The notes under the pieces were generated by a model. That model was not told where the DNA came from, did no database searches, and saw only the letters and a list, made by a program, of their open reading frames with translations. From the IMG/VR virus record IMGVR_UViG_3300021964_000012, positions 188,001 through 252,000 of that record: 64,000 bases of DNA; one strand, 5' to 3'. The position numbers were made by a program, and so were the translations under genes. Positions 24,991 through 33,104 of the stretch are shown here, piece after piece. The stretch's first letter is position 1. Every line of letters begins with the position of its first letter. The stretch is from a virus.

Positions 24991-26586
24991 TTACACACTA
25001 AAGTGTTCTATGGAATATTGAAAAGTATTTGCAATTGTGCTGGTATATTGAATACTAATTGTTGAGCCACTTTGTATTGCACTTAATACAAAGTTGTTTG
25101 GATTGTCTTCACTATAGTCGTCAACGTAAGCAAGTGTTCCAGCACTATCATCTGTGTCTTGACCGACAACTCTTAGTGTGCCAAAACGTACTACATTGGT
25201 TGATGATTCTTTCATTTGGTAATTTACATTAAATGCAGTTGCATTACCAGTATTAACAGTAAAAATTGTAGTTGCACTACCTTCCACTGATAGGTCTGTA
25301 CTGACTCCAGCTAGTCTATGGTAGGTTCCGAACTCAATTTCGTTACCGCTTATAAGTGCATAACAGGCTTTGTTGTTAAGTTCTACTCTTGGTTGTGTAA
25401 GATTATCAGCGTCGCTTCGTTCAAACATATCGCCAATGCTTACATTATCATCTCCGTTGATTTCGATTACTGGAGATGATGCATTACCTGCTCCTAAGTA
25501 GTCATTGCCGACATCTAAGAATATATTATATGCACTCACATTGAATGCAACTGCACCTATGCTTATACCTTGCTTGCCAATATTATCAAATAAGTTTTGT
25601 ACAATACGTACACCTTCAGGCCCACCATTGTCTGGAGTGCCTGTGCCTAACATTACACCTTGATAAAGGTGTCTAAGATCACAATTTTGTATTGTAACAC
25701 CTTGTATGTTTTCATCAGTGATCAGTCCGTAAGTTAAATAACTAAATTTACAATTCTCAAATTCAATTGCTTTACATGTAAAACTTGGAGTACTATCAAA
25801 ACGTACTCCAGCAATGTCTGCACTTGCGTCTACAGGATTTGCACTTAGGTTACCTTTGAAGTTACAATTGCTTACATTCACACCATGAGCTCTATCAATA
25901 AGCATCATATCAACACCAGCTTCTAAGCTGGTAAAGCTCATTCCAGTAATAACAATATCTATAGGATGCTGGGCACTATTGTTCCCAATGTTCGCACCAG
26001 TTTGTTGTAAACTATCAGCAGTTTGTATTACATATGCACCAAAAGAACTGTCTGATCCTACATCCATTTCTAAGATTGAACTATCCGGCCCATCACCCCA
26101 AAGTTTAGCATAAGATGGTACTAAAATTGACTGGGTAATTCTATAAGTCCCTGCAGGGAAATAAAGACTGCGTCTTATAGTTGTATTTGTTTGTACACAA
26201 AACAATTGAAATAAGGCTCGATTTATAGCATCAGTATCATCAGTAACTCCATCACCAGTTGCACCAAAATCAAGGACACTTGCAAAGTTATCTAATTTTG
26301 CCTGTAATGTTTGTTCGATAGGATCATTTGTAGTTGGACCAGTTTGTGCAGTATACCCAGCATGTTCGCCTTTGTAAGTATAGGCGGTTGCAATATTTAG
26401 GATATCACTGTATTGTGTTAGGATTTCAGTATTGCCAACTGCCGGTGCACCTTCAGCAAGTGTTCCATTTCCAATGTATAATCTTCTTTCATCGATTACC
26501 CATCCAAATTCAGCTGCTGCTAACTGCGGTAAGTTATCAGCTAATCCTTTTCGGTTGGTAATCCGTGATACTTGTACTATTGCCAT
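24991..26586 (-). CDS. tail spike with pectate-lyase-fold domain
   Basis: The 531-residue protein has an N-terminal module (about 1-60) of the kind repeated in T4-like tail proteins (RITNRKGLADNLPQLAAAEFGW; DERRLYIGNG). It is followed by the pectate-lyase-3 entry motif VLDFGATGDGVTDDTDAINRAL (about 99-120, shown in part). A right-handed parallel beta-helix follows, with many N/D/G turns (VTIQNCDLRHL, FENCKFSYL), and then a beta-sandwich C terminus. Such proteins bind and often cut surface polysaccharide. Catalytic residues cannot be fixed by eye. A CTAAATA element lies 21 bases upstream. Confidence 0.85.
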   Translation of the reverse strand: MAIVQVSRITNRKGLADNLPQLAAAEFGWVIDERRLYIGNGTLAEGAPAVGNTEILTQYSDILNIATAYTYKGEHAGYTAQTGPTTNDPIEQTLQAKLDNFASVLDFGATGDGVTDDTDAINRALFQLFCVQTNTTIRRSLYFPAGTYRITQSILVPSYAKLWGDGPDSSILEMDVGSDSSFGAYVIQTADSLQQTGANIGNNSAQHPIDIVITGMSFTSLEAGVDMMLIDRAHGVNVSNCNFKGNLSANPVDASADIAGVRFDSTPSFTCKAIEFENCKFSYLTYGLITDENIQGVTIQNCDLRHLYQGVMLGTGTPDNGGPEGVRIVQNLFDNIGKQGISIGAVAFNVSAYNIFLDVGNDYLGAGNASSPVIEINGDDNVSIGDMFERSDADNLTQPRVELNNKACYALISGNEIEFGTYHRLAGVSTDLSVEGSATTIFTVNTGNATAFNVNYQMKESSTNVVRFGTLRVVGQDTDDSAGTLAYVDDYSEDNPNNFVLSAIQSGSTISIQYTSTIANTFQYSIEHFSV

Positions 26587-26606
26587 TTATTAACTCCGAT
26601 TACGTG

Positions 26607-26613
26607 TATTTAG
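26607..26613 (-). promoter_or_regulatory. late-type promoter CTAAATA of the tail spike
   Basis: CTAAATA on the minus strand, overlapping the 3' end of the nuclease gene and 21 bases before the tail-spike ATG. Confidence 0.5.
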
Positions 26614-27323
26614 CTTGAGATATAGTATTGCTCAACCCTCTTCCACCATTGTTGGCGCCAGTGCTCAAAATCATCTCCCTCAACAATAAATTCTTGGTAT
26701 AGTGGATCTTCTTTAAGATGTCCCATTTCATCAACTGCCGGCTTTACTGCCATTAATACTATCCCTTTACGTATTTTAGTTCCATAAACTTCATTGTGTG
26801 CTTCAGCATATGCACAAAGTTGTAGTTTATAGTCCTCAATCCATTCAACTTTTTTTGGTTTGTTTGACTGCTTAAAATCCATTATAGCATGTTCGCCTTT
26901 ATGCACACCAACACAATCTGTTGTTCCAGCATATATATTTGGAAAGTACATAGGTACTTCGACTCCCCATACTTCGTCTACATTACACATACCTTGTTTG
27001 ATCACTGCTTGTGCCATAGCATGTGATTGCCAACTAAATGGATTGTTGCCACGCTCTTTAATAGTTCCATCAATACAGTAGTTTTCTAAATAGGTATGCA
27101 TTCGTGTGCCTCTGTTGGCAGCTTCAGTAACTATCTTTTGTGCTTGATCAGTTCCTACACGTTTACGCCAACGTGCTAGTCCTTCTTGCTTTTCTTTTGA
27201 TTGTGTAGCACCAAGTATAGTAGTAACACTGGGCACGGCATTGCCATCGGGAGTAGAATACAGGCGCTTGCCGTCAACCTGTTTTCGTGAGAGATTTTTG
27301 TATTGAAATTTTTCTATAAGCAT
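26610..27323 (-). CDS. PD-(D/E)XK nuclease (RecB/Cas4-like)
   Basis: The 237-residue protein shows the PD-(D/E)XK core. GTRMHTYLE comes at about 92-100 (first helix with Glu), then YAGTTDCVGVHKGEHAIMDFKQSNK with the catalytic Asp and the D-F-K signature (D149, K151). KLQLCAYAEAHNEVYG (the QxxxY motif helix) follows. Such enzymes are DNA exonucleases or endonucleases, and similar ones are annotated as exonucleases in cyanomyophages. No iron-sulfur cysteine cluster is present. It is in the tail-gene run, so expression is probably late. Confidence 0.8.
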   Translation of the reverse strand: MLIEKFQYKNLSRKQVDGKRLYSTPDGNAVPSVTTILGATQSKEKQEGLARWRKRVGTDQAQKIVTEAANRGTRMHTYLENYCIDGTIKERGNNPFSWQSHAMAQAVIKQGMCNVDEVWGVEVPMYFPNIYAGTTDCVGVHKGEHAIMDFKQSNKPKKVEWIEDYKLQLCAYAEAHNEVYGTKIRKGIVLMAVKPAVDEMGHLKEDPLYQEFIVEGDDFEHWRQQWWKRVEQYYISS

Positions 27324-27335
27324 CTATCTATTATA

Positions 27336-27998
27336 CTATAGTTTGATCCATTCTGCAAGTTTTTTTGCAATAACAGCATGTCCATTATGATTAGGATGGG
27401 CAAAGTTTGGACGTATATATTCATTGTCTTGTACTCCTAACAGATGCTCGCCATTGTGATCAGTTGCTCCAAGCCAGTCAGCAGCAGTTTCAGCACCACC
27501 TTTGTAGATTTTGTTAATATCTACACCTGGTAACCATTCAGTTTGCCTGATCCATCCTGCAAAATAATAATCGTCAATATCAAGTGATTTACACATCTGT
27601 TGAAGTGTAAGTACTGCCATGTTAGCCCTAATTATATCTCGATTACCATTATGAAAGTGTAACTTTAGTTCTTTAACAAAATCTTTAGCATCACCAGGCC
27701 AGTGTTTTCTTTCATTGCTTAAAGCATTCCAACTCGTACTCAATGGCCAGTGCATACTTCGTGCTGGATTTGTTAGGAAAAAAATTGCAGTAACATTTTC
27801 TAACTTTGATTGTATTAGTTGCAGTACCATATCTTCAATACTTGCACCTGCTGACCCGTAGTTTATAAACTTATATCCATATTGTTCTGCAAGTTGACGT
27901 CCATAAGGATATTGACCTAAATCTTCTTTTAGTTCTCCGCCCTGTGGCCAACTGTCGCCAAAAGTAACTAGTGTTTTATGTAAGTGGGTTTGCTGCAT
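27336..27998 (-). CDS. SGNH/GDSL-type hydrolase-like protein
   Basis: From ATG 27998 the product is about 220 residues. Block I is VTFGDSWPQGGE with the nucleophile serine in GDS. A block III-like Asn lies further on, and block V is HPNHNGHAVIAKKLAEW. The residue three before the block V His is Asn (NFAH) rather than the usual Asp, so the triad may be weakened. SGNH enzymes are esterases or acetylhydrolases; on phages they can trim acetyl groups from glycans. The start overlaps the previous gene by 23 bases. Confidence 0.7.
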   Translation of the reverse strand: MQQTHLHKTLVTFGDSWPQGGELKEDLGQYPYGRQLAEQYGYKFINYGSAGASIEDMVLQLIQSKLENVTAIFFLTNPARSMHWPLSTSWNALSNERKHWPGDAKDFVKELKLHFHNGNRDIIRANMAVLTLQQMCKSLDIDDYYFAGWIRQTEWLPGVDINKIYKGGAETAADWLGATDHNGEHLLGVQDNEYIRPNFAHPNHNGHAVIAKKLAEWIKL

Positions 27999-28326
27999 CT
28001 GCCATGCCGGCAACAGTATCTTGTGCTTGGTCAACTGTCATGGTGTCAGAACCTTCTTCACCAGTGATGCCAGCTCCAACAAGTACAATGTTATCTGCAT
28101 CTACATTTTGAATAATGTTCTTTAGAGGATCTTGCGTTGCTAAAGTACGTAGTTGTTGATCAGTGATGTTCACACCCATGTTGTGTGCCATGCTTAGAAA
28201 AACATCTATTGGTACTGTGTGTTGTGTATCTTCGTCATCAGCTCTGCCCAGCAGATATTCTGCGAGTGCAGTTAGTTGTTGTGCAGATGGTTTATCTGAT
28301 CTACTTGTGAACTCAAGTATACGCAT
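27976..28326 (-). CDS. conserved-looking virion-run protein
   Basis: The 116-residue product is acidic and helical in its first 90 residues, with a Gly/Ala/Asp tail. There is no signal peptide or enzyme motif. It is contiguous with the 343-residue gene before it (stop and start adjacent) and overlaps the SGNH gene. It is probably a structural or assembly protein from context only. Confidence 0.5.
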   Translation of the reverse strand: MRILEFTSRSDKPSAQQLTALAEYLLGRADDEDTQHTVPIDVFLSMAHNMGVNITDQQLRTLATQDPLKNIIQNVDADNIVLVGAGITGEEGSDTMTVDQAQDTVAGMADAANPLT

Positions 28327-29358
28327 TTATCTTCTTGCTCTACCAAGAGCTCCATCTTGTACATCAACATTTACATCAACTGCTTCACCGCCTGCTTCTG
28401 CATCAACGTTTACATCTGCAACTGCATCAATTGGATCTGCCGCTAGTGGATCTGCTACTGGCTCATCTATTGCTGGAGTGCCTGCAACTTCTTCTTGTCC
28501 TGGTACTACAGGAGCAACACCTGTTAGTGTTCCTTGTGCAGTTTCCATTTCAACTTTTGCAGCCTGTATTGAATCAACTAGGACTGCTAAACTTTGACCG
28601 GCAGCATCATTAAATGCTTGTGCTTCTGTAGTGCCTATGGTTGTTTGTATTGAACTACTCAATGCAGGTAAATCTTTAAACTGCATTGATGTTACATCTT
28701 CTAACATCTTCTGCATTCTGTCTACCATGTCCTGTGCAGCCAACACAACCTGTGCTTGTTGTACTTCACTTTCAGTTAGATAACGTCCTGACTTGGTTCT
28801 AAGTTTTGCGCCTTCACGCATTTTTGCAAGTATAGCACCAGCAACTCGATCACCGGCCGCTTTGCTTCCGTATCTTTTAGAGGCATCCTTGGCAATCTTT
28901 TTAAAGTTCTTTCCTGGTTTTCCTATGTCTTTACCAGCACGAGCTTTTTTTGCACTGTAATCTTCTTTGGCTTCGTCCATATCATCAAGATTTATTTTTC
29001 CAGACTCGACATCACTTTTAAATTGTGTTGCAGTAGCCATATCTGCAGTTCCGATGCTTTGTCCATTAGCACTAATTTTTGTTGCACCAGTTTGTGGTTC
29101 AAGTTTTACATCTGCTTCACGAACTCTTGCGGCCAATCCTCTTTCCATAACCAATAATTTTAGATAAGATGGATCTTTTTCACTGCCTGCAAGTGGGTTA
29201 GTAGAACGATGTTCGTAGATTAATCCACGTACTTTAGTGAGCATGTCACTGGCCTTTTTACTAGGCATTTTTGTAAAATCAACACGGTTACCAAAAAAAC
29301 TCTCAAGCACTTGCTGAGACTTTTTGGTCTGAGGTGAATCTAAGTCAAATAATTTCAT
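28327..29358 (-). CDS. virion or scaffold-like protein of unknown function
   Basis: I choose ATG 29358 because AAAAAGGA lies upstream and a CTAAATA promoter sits at 29382-29388; the longer frame would begin upstream of that promoter. The 343-residue product is helical, Lys/Ala-rich (KKARAGKDIGKPGKNFKK), then has an acidic Ala/Pro/Val C terminus with repeated DVNVD-type segments. That composition suits a scaffold or internal head protein, but no family is recognised. Confidence 0.55.
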   Translation of the reverse strand: MKLFDLDSPQTKKSQQVLESFFGNRVDFTKMPSKKASDMLTKVRGLIYEHRSTNPLAGSEKDPSYLKLLVMERGLAARVREADVKLEPQTGATKISANGQSIGTADMATATQFKSDVESGKINLDDMDEAKEDYSAKKARAGKDIGKPGKNFKKIAKDASKRYGSKAAGDRVAGAILAKMREGAKLRTKSGRYLTESEVQQAQVVLAAQDMVDRMQKMLEDVTSMQFKDLPALSSSIQTTIGTTEAQAFNDAAGQSLAVLVDSIQAAKVEMETAQGTLTGVAPVVPGQEEVAGTPAIDEPVADPLAADPIDAVADVNVDAEAGGEAVDVNVDVQDGALGRARR

Positions 29359-29839
29359 TGTCGAATCCTTTTTGCTGACAGTATTTAGCAACATTTATAC
29401 TTTTGGTCAATTGTTTTTGTATGATATTGTATTCATATTTTGCACTTGATAGTCTATGTAATACAACTTCTTTACGAAAATTGTCTGTGCGTGGACTAGT
29501 TATTACATGCCTGTAGTGCATCATTTCATTTTGTCTGTGCAGTAATTTGTCTTCAAGAGCAACTAAATGTTTTGCATCCATTTGCATTTTATTTTTATCT
29601 AAAATACAGTAACTAAGTGCAATTCTAATAGTACTACAACTTGTTACGTACAATTCGTTTTTGTAAATTTTATACTCGTTTGGAGTAACTTTTTCTATTT
29701 CATATTCAGCAAAAGCCATAATGCTATCGCCGTTGCGAAAAATTGCATTGGGATTTGAGTTCAGAAGTTCATCTGCAATTTTGTTTAATAATCTTGAGGC
29801 TTTTTCTGTTACCCGACTACGTAAGTGATCACTAACCAT
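29345..29839 (-). CDS. conserved-looking helical protein
   Basis: The 164-residue protein is mostly helical and basic, without signal peptide or known motif. Its start lies 31 bases inside the 3' end of the next gene, and its end overlaps the following start. Such nested overlaps are common in this run and support co-translation. The function is unknown. Confidence 0.5.
   Translation of the reverse strand: MVSDHLRSRVTEKASRLLNKIADELLNSNPNAIFRNGDSIMAFAEYEIEKVTPNEYKIYKNELYVTSCSTIRIALSYCILDKNKMQMDAKHLVALEDKLLHRQNEMMHYRHVITSPRTDNFRKEVVLHRLSSAKYEYNIIQKQLTKSINVAKYCQQKGFDNEII
29382..29388 (-). promoter_or_regulatory. late-type promoter CTAAATA
   Basis: CTAAATA on the minus strand, 24 bases before ATG 29358. 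It helps to fix that start. Confidence 0.5.
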
Positions 29840-30072
29840 CCAACTGTTCCTAAAAGAGCTGCAATAATTCCTGTTCCCCAGCCTATCAACTGGTCAGTCC
29901 TACGTTGAGTCATTTTCTCAACCATAGTATGGACTTCATTAATCATCATTTCCAAGCGATCTACTTTTTTATCTAAGCCTTCTATATTTGAGGCCATAGA
30001 TTTATATCGCTCTGCACATAAATCAACATGTGCTTCTAAACTCTTTTTTTCGATTGGTGTTGTGTCAGCCAT
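29809..30072 (-). CDS. small coiled-coil protein with C-terminal membrane helix
   Basis: The 87-residue product has a heptad-rich helix (about 20-60, GLDKKVDRLEMMINEVHTMV) and one C-terminal transmembrane segment (about 64-86). This is the layout of haemolysin XhlA-type holin partners and other phage tail-anchored proteins. A TATAAATA promoter lies 27 bases upstream, so it is late. A lysis role is possible but not shown. Confidence 0.6.
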   Translation of the reverse strand: MADTTPIEKKSLEAHVDLCAERYKSMASNIEGLDKKVDRLEMMINEVHTMVEKMTQRRTDQLIGWGTGIIAALLGTVGWLVITYVVG

Positions 30073-30098
30073 CGGTATCTCTAAATTCTTGTTGCAAG

Positions 30099-30106
30099 TA
30101 TTTATA
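30099..30106 (-). promoter_or_regulatory. late promoter TATAAATA
   Basis: A perfect T4 late element on the minus strand, 27 bases before the gene starting at 30072. Confidence 0.65.
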
Positions 30107-30121
30107 AAATCTCATTGATTT

Positions 30122-30568
30122 TTACTGTTCAAAATTATCAATAATATCAAAGCTAATATTCTTTTTTTCGCCCTTTGCGATAAGATAAGGCATTAAAAAA
30201 CCTTCGGTATAGGTTTCTGATAAACCAACTATCATTGGTACACCATGAACTTCTTGTTTTAGCAAACCAAGTGGATCGTTTCCATCACTGAAAATATCAG
30301 TGTGTTCTATACCAAAACTAAAAGTCCACATGGTATGTGAATGTTTTTTTATAATTTGTGGATCAGATACATTCAGTGGTTGGGTTTGTAGACTAACGCA
30401 CTGTAGAATTGTTTCCCAATTGCGTTGTTGATTACGACTATAGTTCCATTCGTCGATGGTTTTTATTTGTTTGCCTGTGTTGTCGGCATAGCCATGTTGT
30501 AGTTTTCTGTAACTTTTAGTTCCAGTTGGAGTGCAGTCAAAGTATGTCATTACACTAATTGTTTGCAT
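30122..30568 (-). CDS. virion-run protein of unknown function
   Basis: I start at ATG 30568 (148 residues), because the longer frame runs far into the upstream gene. The product is beta-rich (MQTISVMTYFDCTPTGTKSY; WTFSFGIEHTDIF; GVPMIVGLSETY) with no signal peptide. I recall similar proteins in marine T4-like structural regions, but cannot name the family. Confidence 0.55.
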   Translation of the reverse strand: MQTISVMTYFDCTPTGTKSYRKLQHGYADNTGKQIKTIDEWNYSRNQQRNWETILQCVSLQTQPLNVSDPQIIKKHSHTMWTFSFGIEHTDIFSDGNDPLGLLKQEVHGVPMIVGLSETYTEGFLMPYLIAKGEKKNISFDIIDNFEQ

Positions 30569-30779
30569 TACGCAGGCTCCAGTATACCTGTAGTTTATCA
30601 AGCATTTCTTTGAGAGCAGGATCAAAAGGAGATTCAGCTACAATGTTATCTATTTGGTCTGCAATAGGATGGTCTTTTTCTTTTTTTAACACAAGTTCAC
30701 GTTTGGTGCTATTTGCACGCCTACGGTAAACTGTGTCGCCTCGATCCGGACTTTCATATATCCATTCAGTCTTTTGCAT
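30555..30779 (-). CDS. small protein from a probably leaderless late mRNA
   Basis: The 74-residue product is charged and soluble (MQKTEWIYESPDRGDTVYRR at the N terminus), family unknown. The longer frame starts at a TTG inside a terminator U-tract, so ATG 30779 is preferred. A CTAAATA ends six bases before it, which would place the transcription start on the A of the ATG. Confidence 0.55.
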   Translation of the reverse strand: MQKTEWIYESPDRGDTVYRRRANSTKRELVLKKEKDHPIADQIDNIVAESPFDPALKEMLDKLQVYWSLRNANN

Positions 30780-30784
30780 GCGAA

Positions 30785-30791
30785 TATTTAG
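30785..30791 (-). promoter_or_regulatory. late-type promoter CTAAATA
   Basis: CTAAATA on the minus strand between a strong terminator and ATG 30779. The spacing predicts a leaderless transcript. Confidence 0.45.
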
Positions 30792-30794
30792 CCA

Positions 30795-30827
30795 CAAAAA
30801 AACCCTAGTTAATAAAAACTAGGGTTT
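30795..30827 (-). terminator. rho-independent terminator
   Basis: On the minus strand AAACCCTAGT pairs with ACTAGGGTTT (30800-30809 with 30818-30827) and is followed by seven to eight T. It ends the gene at 30853-31266. Confidence 0.85.
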
Positions 30828-30852
30828 AGTATTTGGTTATAGCAAATTAAAA

Positions 30853-31266
30853 TTATGCTAACTTGAAACCACCTGTTGTTACAGTTGAACTTGAACAGTC
30901 TACGCTGTTTGAACCAGCGGCTGTTAATGTTCTAATTGATGTTTGTAATGTTGATGCTGTGTATGCACCTGTTGGGTAGATACCAACTGAAATCTGTCCA
31001 CTTGTGTCATCTTCAACTTGGTATACAGCCACTGTAGATGTCTGCTGGATGTTTTCTAAAATTGCTTCTACTGCTAATCCTGTTCCAACTTCTGCTTGTA
31101 AGTCTACGGCTGAACCATCATCAATTAAAAGTTTGAAGAAGTCTAGTTTTGGACCTTGTAGGTTAACTGGAGCTGATTCAGCTAAAGCACCTGAAAGTGC
31201 ACCGTTGTTTGTGTCAATATGGAATACCTGTTGTGCATTACCATGGGTTCTTGTAAATTCTGCCAT
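30853..31266 (-). CDS. small abundant-type virion protein
   Basis: The 137-residue product is rich in Thr, Ser, Ala and Gly, beta-predicted, with no signal peptide (MAEFTRTHGNAQQVFHIDTN). It has a strong terminator and a good ribosome site (AGGAG), the mark of a highly expressed structural gene. It may be a capsid decoration or tail protein. The family is not recognised. Confidence 0.6.
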   Translation of the reverse strand: MAEFTRTHGNAQQVFHIDTNNGALSGALAESAPVNLQGPKLDFFKLLIDDGSAVDLQAEVGTGLAVEAILENIQQTSTVAVYQVEDDTSGQISVGIYPTGAYTASTLQTSIRTLTAAGSNSVDCSSSTVTTGGFKLA

Positions 31267-31317
31267 TTTAATCTCCTATATCTAATGGTGGAATCCGTAA
31301 TCGGTTCCTACTTTTAT

Positions 31318-32964
31318 TTACCTTTTTACCCTCATTAATGACCTACGCATAAACTCATAGAATTCGTTCTGCAAACCGGTTTTACGCATCTGTAGCATAA
31401 GTCTTTGACGAATTGTGTTTTTGTCTCTTGGTGTTTGTCTTTCCCAGTTTGAGATTTGTCTACGCATTTGTATCAGTGGCGCAGGCAGAAAATCTTCCAT
31501 CTGGCGTTGTAACATCAACATCATGTAGCTGTAATCACTATTGTTGAATTCTCTTTTCATTATCTGTCGTAGATTACGTTTCAGTCTAAGTTCAGGTATT
31601 GTAATTTGTGCGTTTTGTACAACTCTGTCTTTGAACTTTTCTGGCTTCATCAGTATAGCAATTACATTGTAGAGATCTGGTTGAGAAGTTCTAAATCCAG
31701 GCCAGTTCTGTAAATTCATTATTTCTTCTGCTATTCGGGCAGCATACGCAGGATCACTGTTTACAAATATTTGCAATGCTAACAGTTGTTCAAACAGTTG
31801 CTCACCTAGTTGTTTCAATGTCAATCCATTTAGATGTCTTGGTGTTCTATATGCACGACTTTCTGTCAACCAATCAAAAGCAATTTTTTCTTTCTCTTTG
31901 CTTTCTGTCAGTCCTTTGACACGTGCAATAGCATTCCATCTTTGACTTACAGTGTCTACCCATTCCCATTTGTCGCCTGTAAATGCACTTACGCCTTTTA
32001 CAAATATATCCCATTCGCCTCTGTGTATATCGTTATCATCTAGGTGTCTTGATATTTTGTATTCTAATCCATTGTGCGTCATCAAATATGCACCTGGCTC
32101 TTTAGGATGCTTTTTAGTTGCTCCTTCGCTGACAGTAGTTTTCATAATTACTTCTGGCATTTTCATATGTGAAATATTACTACCAAATGGTACGATACTT
32201 TTTTCGTACCTACGTGCTAGATCTATTTTTTCTTCTTCATCATCAGTGCGATAAAACTGGTTAGCAATTGCCATGTCTGCAACTACTGTGCCCGCAGGAG
32301 GGTCAATAAATGTAGGGCGATATAGATTTACTTTTTTTAGATCTTTATTGGTTAAACTATAAAACGTGCTTTCCCATTTGTCTGGATGAAGTGCATAACG
32401 ACCATTGCGTTGTGGCACATAGTCTACTAATTCATCATCTCCATCATGGAACTTGCCTAGTTTTTGTAAATGCACAACTTTGCCTTCAGTTGGTTTTTTC
32501 AGATAGTACTCTAGTCTTCCTCTTTCTGTGCTTACATCAACTTCTTCTCTAACTGTGCTACGTGGCATTTCATAACGTGTGCCAATTCTGAATGGCGAGT
32601 CTTCAACTGTGAATACTCTGTTTGGTGTGTCAAAATTTTTCTTACGCATTACAGTTTTAGCAATTAAATCTAGTTCGTCATTGTCTTTGTCTAACACTAA
32701 TGCAAAAGGCACATTTATGTCTGTCTGTAAATCACGCATGACCGCTTCACTGTCAGGACCCATCTGTGCAATAGGTTTGCCATAACGTTTGCGTTCTTGT
32801 TTAAACAGTCTTGTAAGCTCTGCTGGCACTATTGGTTTTTCATTACGTTCACTGTTTACTCTATCCATAAAGTGTTTTGTAAACTCCACATCGATACCTA
32901 CATCAGCAAATATTCTATCTGCGAATGTTTCTAGTTGCTTCATATCGACTGCGGTTACTGGCAT
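31318..32964 (-). CDS. large conserved-looking protein of unknown function
   Basis: The 548-residue protein has a compact N-terminal domain (about 1-115: FTKHFMDRVNSERNEKPI; PFALVLDKDNDELDLIAKTV) that resembles small ribonuclease-toxin-like domains with a His-x-x-x-Arg pattern. A long central region and a basic helical C terminus (many Arg/Gln) follow. No catalytic assignment is safe. Its ATG shares one base with the TAA of the 46-residue gene. A virion-packaged or ejected protein is possible from context. Confidence 0.55.
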   Translation of the reverse strand: MPVTAVDMKQLETFADRIFADVGIDVEFTKHFMDRVNSERNEKPIVPAELTRLFKQERKRYGKPIAQMGPDSEAVMRDLQTDINVPFALVLDKDNDELDLIAKTVMRKKNFDTPNRVFTVEDSPFRIGTRYEMPRSTVREEVDVSTERGRLEYYLKKPTEGKVVHLQKLGKFHDGDDELVDYVPQRNGRYALHPDKWESTFYSLTNKDLKKVNLYRPTFIDPPAGTVVADMAIANQFYRTDDEEEKIDLARRYEKSIVPFGSNISHMKMPEVIMKTTVSEGATKKHPKEPGAYLMTHNGLEYKISRHLDDNDIHRGEWDIFVKGVSAFTGDKWEWVDTVSQRWNAIARVKGLTESKEKEKIAFDWLTESRAYRTPRHLNGLTLKQLGEQLFEQLLALQIFVNSDPAYAARIAEEIMNLQNWPGFRTSQPDLYNVIAILMKPEKFKDRVVQNAQITIPELRLKRNLRQIMKREFNNSDYSYMMLMLQRQMEDFLPAPLIQMRRQISNWERQTPRDKNTIRQRLMLQMRKTGLQNEFYEFMRRSLMRVKR

Positions 32965-33104
32965 TATCTTTTGCCTTGTCCTCTATACATTTTGTAGGAT
33001 CGTCTTTTGTGTTTGTTCATTTTACATAAAGACGGCTTTCTTCCTATGCTGGTTTTTACAAATGTAGGTTCGTGTGTTGAACTTGTTGCATACATTTTTG
33101 CCAT
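32964..33104 (-). CDS. 46-residue basic protein
   Basis: A frame of 46 residues exactly fills the space between two large genes. Its ATG overlaps the preceding TAA and its TAA overlaps the next ATG (TAATG at both ends). The product is strongly basic (MAKMYATSSTHEPTFVKTSI, then KMNKHKRRSYKMYRGQGKR). The perfect coupling and composition argue for a real gene, perhaps a nucleic-acid-binding or internal virion peptide. Confidence 0.65.
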   Translation of the reverse strand: MAKMYATSSTHEPTFVKTSIGRKPSLCKMNKHKRRSYKMYRGQGKR

